This document shows positions 62,047-64,000 of a stretch of 64,000 nt of DNA, piece by piece. Below the pieces are notes generated by a model. That model worked only from the letters and a program-made list of their open reading frames with translations. It did not search any database and was not told the origin of the DNA. A program made the position numbers and the translations under genes. Origin of the DNA: an uncultured Clostridia bacterium (GTDB lineage Bacteria; Bacillota; Clostridia; Oscillospirales; Ruminococcaceae). The stretch covers positions 62,001 to 126,000 of the forward strand of contig CALWZE010000002.1 in the NCBI GenBank assembly GCA_944385925.1. Direction: 5' to 3'. The stretch's first letter is position 1. The number at the start of each line of letters is the position of its first letter.

Positions 62047-63051
62047 ATGGAACTGCGCAAACGCAAACTCATATTGGACGTTGATACCGGCAGCGACGAC
62101 GCGCTCGCCATTATGACGGCGCTGCTGTGCCCGGAAGCATTTGACCTGCTCGGAATCTGCACCGTAAACGGAAACCGCCCGGTAGAGAATACCACCGAAA
62201 ACACCCTTCGGGTCGTCGAGCTGCTGGGTGCGCAGACGCCCGTAATCCGCGGCTGTGCCTCTCCGCTTGTCGCGCAGATAGACCCGCTGCGCAGCCGTCG
62301 CCGCCGGCTGGAAGAGGGGCGGGACGCAGACGGGGATTTGGTTGCCTATCACGCGGAATATCTCCCGCTGCCGCCGGCCAAAGGAAGCGCGCTTCCTGGC
62401 GCATATGCCCCAATCTGGTACATCGATACTCTGATGCGCCAGGCTGAAAAGGTCACGCTGGTGATGGTCGGTCCGCTGACCAATTTTGCCATCGCCTACC
62501 GCATCGAACCGCGTATTCTTGACCATGTGGCCGAAATCGTCATTATGGGCGGCGGATTGTATGAGCACAACAGCACCGCCGCGGCGGAATTCAACATTTT
62601 CACCGACCCCGAGGCCGCGGCTATCCTCTTTGAATGCGGAGAGCAGGTCCCATTGACGGTGATGCCTCTGGACGCGACCCATCGCGCAAATCTGCGTCCG
62701 TGTCATGCCGAACTTTTCAAAAGCTGGCACACGGCTGTGGGCGATTTTGTCGGCGCTGAGATATGCGAACGCATCCGGGCCTATAACCTTTTGCAGCCTC
62801 TGCACGAACCGGACATCGCGCCGATTCACGATGCTCTGTGCATTCTATATCTCTTGGACCCCTCAATCATTACCGAACTGCGGACAGTGCGCGCCGATGT
62901 GGTCTGCGGCGGAATCGCCGACGGCGAAACGGTATTTGACACCCGCCATTTTACCGACGCGCCGCGCAATTGCAGAGTTTGCCTGAACACCAATGAAGAA
63001 AAATTTGCACAGCTGATGGTCGATATTCTTTCCCGGGCCAAAAGCCGCTGA
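62047..63051 (+). CDS. Inosine/uridine-preferring nucleoside hydrolase
   Basis: The 334-residue enzyme splits a nucleoside into base and ribose. The calcium-binding motif is DVDTGSDDA near residue 11, with VMVGPLTNFA, EFNIFTDPEAA and the conserved His-Asp in PIHDALCI. AAAGGAG precedes ATG 62047; an earlier start would lack a ribosome site. An extended -10 box (TGCTATAAT, at 62008-62016) stands upstream. The bases it prefers cannot be read from sequence. It is transcribed alone, and a bidirectional terminator follows. Confidence 0.92.
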   Translation: MELRKRKLILDVDTGSDDALAIMTALLCPEAFDLLGICTVNGNRPVENTTENTLRVVELLGAQTPVIRGCASPLVAQIDPLRSRRRRLEEGRDADGDLVAYHAEYLPLPPAKGSALPGAYAPIWYIDTLMRQAEKVTLVMVGPLTNFAIAYRIEPRILDHVAEIVIMGGGLYEHNSTAAAEFNIFTDPEAAAILFECGEQVPLTVMPLDATHRANLRPCHAELFKSWHTAVGDFVGAEICERIRAYNLLQPLHEPDIAPIHDALCILYLLDPSIITELRTVRADVVCGGIADGETVFDTRHFTDAPRNCRVCLNTNEEKFAQLMVDILSRAKSR

Positions 63052-63276
63052 CGGTCATCTGCAATTGACTGCTTTCGTTTCCCCATTGGATGACGGGTAA
63101 TCGGCTGCTTTGGGCAGTGTTCTTCCGTCTGTCTTTTCCTGTGCGCCCGTAAGCCTTCTTTATGTTGCGCAGCGGAAGCGTTTAACATCATCCTGCTGGG
63201 AGCGCTGCACATGCCTGTCAAGTTCTGAAAGCGTCTCCAGCGCCAGCGACGTTTCCGGCTGTCATAAATATGCTGA

Positions 63277-63310
63277 AAAGCGGCGAAATGATTTTTCATT
63301 CCGCCGCTTT
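63277..63310. terminator. Bidirectional terminator between nucleoside hydrolase and ribulokinase genes
   Basis: AAAGCGGCG...CGCCGCTTT with further pairing of GAAATG and CATTC in the loop; T run on the plus strand and A run on the other. It serves the converging genes at 62047-63051 and 63364-64000. Confidence 0.75.
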
Positions 63311-63363
63311 TTATACCCGCCGTTGGCTGCTTTGCGAACTACCGCTTCGCCTTAGCCAACCGC

Positions 63364-64000
63364 TCAGCTCTGTTCAATTTTCAGCGCTTTAAGCCGTTTG
63401 AGCACATTGTTCTCGCCGCGGCCGAAATAGTCGTGCAGCTTGACGTATTCCGCAAACAGCTTGTCATATACCGCCACGTTCTCCGGAATCGGCTCATAGG
63501 CGGTCTGCTTGACCTTGCCCATCACCCTGGCCGCTTCAAAGACGTCGTCATAACCGCCCGCAGCAGCACCGGCGGCAACCGCGCCAAAAATCGCCGCGCC
63601 AAGCGCCGGACCCTGGTCGCTGCCGGCAATGCGAATCGGCATATTCAGCACGTCCGCGTAAATCTGCATTGCCATCGGGTCTTTCTGGCTGATGCCGCCC
63701 GAAGCGTAGAATTCCTCAACCGGAACGCCGTTGCGGCGGTAGTTTTCCACAATTTCCCGCGTACCATAGGCAGTCGCTTCGATCAGCGCGCGGTATATCT
63801 CCTCCGGCCGGGTGGCAAGCGTCATGCCGATCATTACGCCGCTCAGATCCGCGTCCACAAGCACGCTGCGGTTGCCGTTCCACCAATCCAGCGCGAGCAG
63901 CCCGCTCTGTCCCGGTTTCTGTTTCTGCGCCTTTTCACGCAGGAACTTGTGTATGTTCATTCCCTGCGCCTTCGCCTGCTCATAATAGGATGCCGGCAGG
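63364..64000 (-). CDS. araB: Ribulokinase, C-terminal part (gene runs off the window)
   Basis: The frame is open to the right edge of the window, so only the last 212 codons are seen. The sequence matches the second actin-like domain of FGGY kinases, and the details fit L-ribulokinase: [20 protein letters not shown], then [35 protein letters not shown] and GAALGAA-type glycine-rich [15 protein letters not shown]. It phosphorylates L-ribulose in arabinose breakdown. No other ara gene is in view. Confidence 0.88.
   Translation of the reverse strand, partial: LPASYYEQAKAQGMNIHKFLREKAQKQKPGQSGLLALDWWNGNRSVLVDADLSGVMIGMTLATRPEEIYRALIEATAYGTREIVENYRRNGVPVEEFYASGGISQKDPMAMQIYADVLNMPIRIAGSDQGPALGAAIFGAVAAGAAAGGYDDVFEAARVMGKVKQTAYEPIPENVAVYDKLFAEYVKLHDYFGRGENNVLKRLKALKIEQS

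Noticed and set aside
61477..62829. 450-codon minus-strand frame across the NifX tail and nucleoside hydrolase gene
   Set aside because: It spans two real plus-strand genes and a terminator; its residues resemble no family.
1..64000. CRISPR arrays, tRNA or rRNA genes, prophage or intact insertion sequences
   Set aside because: I looked for regular short repeats, tRNA-like arms and transposase or integrase motifs and found none that hold up.

Overview
The window looks like a chromosomal segment of an anaerobic Firmicute of class Clostridia, probably an Oscillospirales/Ruminococcaceae-like gut bacterium. The grounds are moderate GC content with AGGAGG-type ribosome sites, a desulfoferrodoxin, GPH-type sugar/uronide transporters, hexuronate/sugar-acid catabolism, a CsoR-like metal sensor, a lysine riboswitch, and an FHA-SEDS fusion paired with a short transpeptidase. 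I see no rRNA, tRNA, CRISPR array, prophage or intact transposase.

Layout. (1) 1-6.3 kb is an envelope locus: a membrane-anchored NlpC/P60 hydrolase with a very long disordered cytoplasmic region, divergent from an FHA-SEDS glycosyltransferase and its overlapping penicillin-binding protein. (2) 6.8-16.5 kb is mostly housekeeping: release factor 3, superoxide reductase, a birA-brkB-recQ run and several small membrane-protein genes. (3) 16.5-18.3 kb is a graveyard: the 3' end of a GntR regulator and a truncated livH permease. (4) 18.4-27.1 kb and 31.6-36.7 kb are two sugar-acid blocks. The first has a LarA-type Ni-racemase/epimerase, 6-phosphogluconate dehydrogenase, a KDG-kinase-like gene and uxaE on the minus strand, divergent from an FGGY kinase, KDPG aldolase and a 2-hydroxyacid dehydrogenase. 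The second has an SDR, a GntR regulator and a UxuB-type reductase, divergent from RpiB and another 2-hydroxyacid dehydrogenase. Between the blocks sit pfkA and ppk1. Three sugar-acid genes carry single-step frameshifts.

(5) 37.4-41.5 kb is a MarR-controlled heterodimeric ABC exporter with a clear operator. (6) 42.3-47.9 kb is a tightly overlapping minus-strand run, DegV -> ICMT-like membrane protein -> GH3-family acyl-adenylating enzyme -> 7TM/GAF/GGDEF/HD-GYP receptor. I know of no described system with this make-up. (7) 48.4-51.2 kb has an M15 peptidase, an Fe-S aldo/keto reductase and a small membrane protein. (8) 51.4-56.5 kb pairs a UroD-like protein with two GPH transporters, a 47-residue ORF and a TetR regulator. 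(9) 56.6-59.6 kb is a lysine-riboswitch-controlled amino-acid ABC transporter. (10) 59.9-61.7 kb has a His-rich CsoR-like repressor, a methyltransferase and a His/Cys-rich NifX-like protein behind a near-consensus promoter with a palindrome. (11) The right edge has a nucleoside hydrolase and the end of a ribulokinase gene.

How the genes may work together: UxaE and UxuB would take tagaturonate to fructuronate to mannonate. The LarA-type enzyme could interconvert mannonate and gluconate at C2. The FGGY kinase, Gnd and RpiB would then feed the pentose phosphate pathway, while the KDG kinase and Eda form the classical lower route. This connection is inferred. Two diverged copies of an uncharacterised structured repeat (27.3 and 42.0 kb) lie in convergent intergenic gaps.
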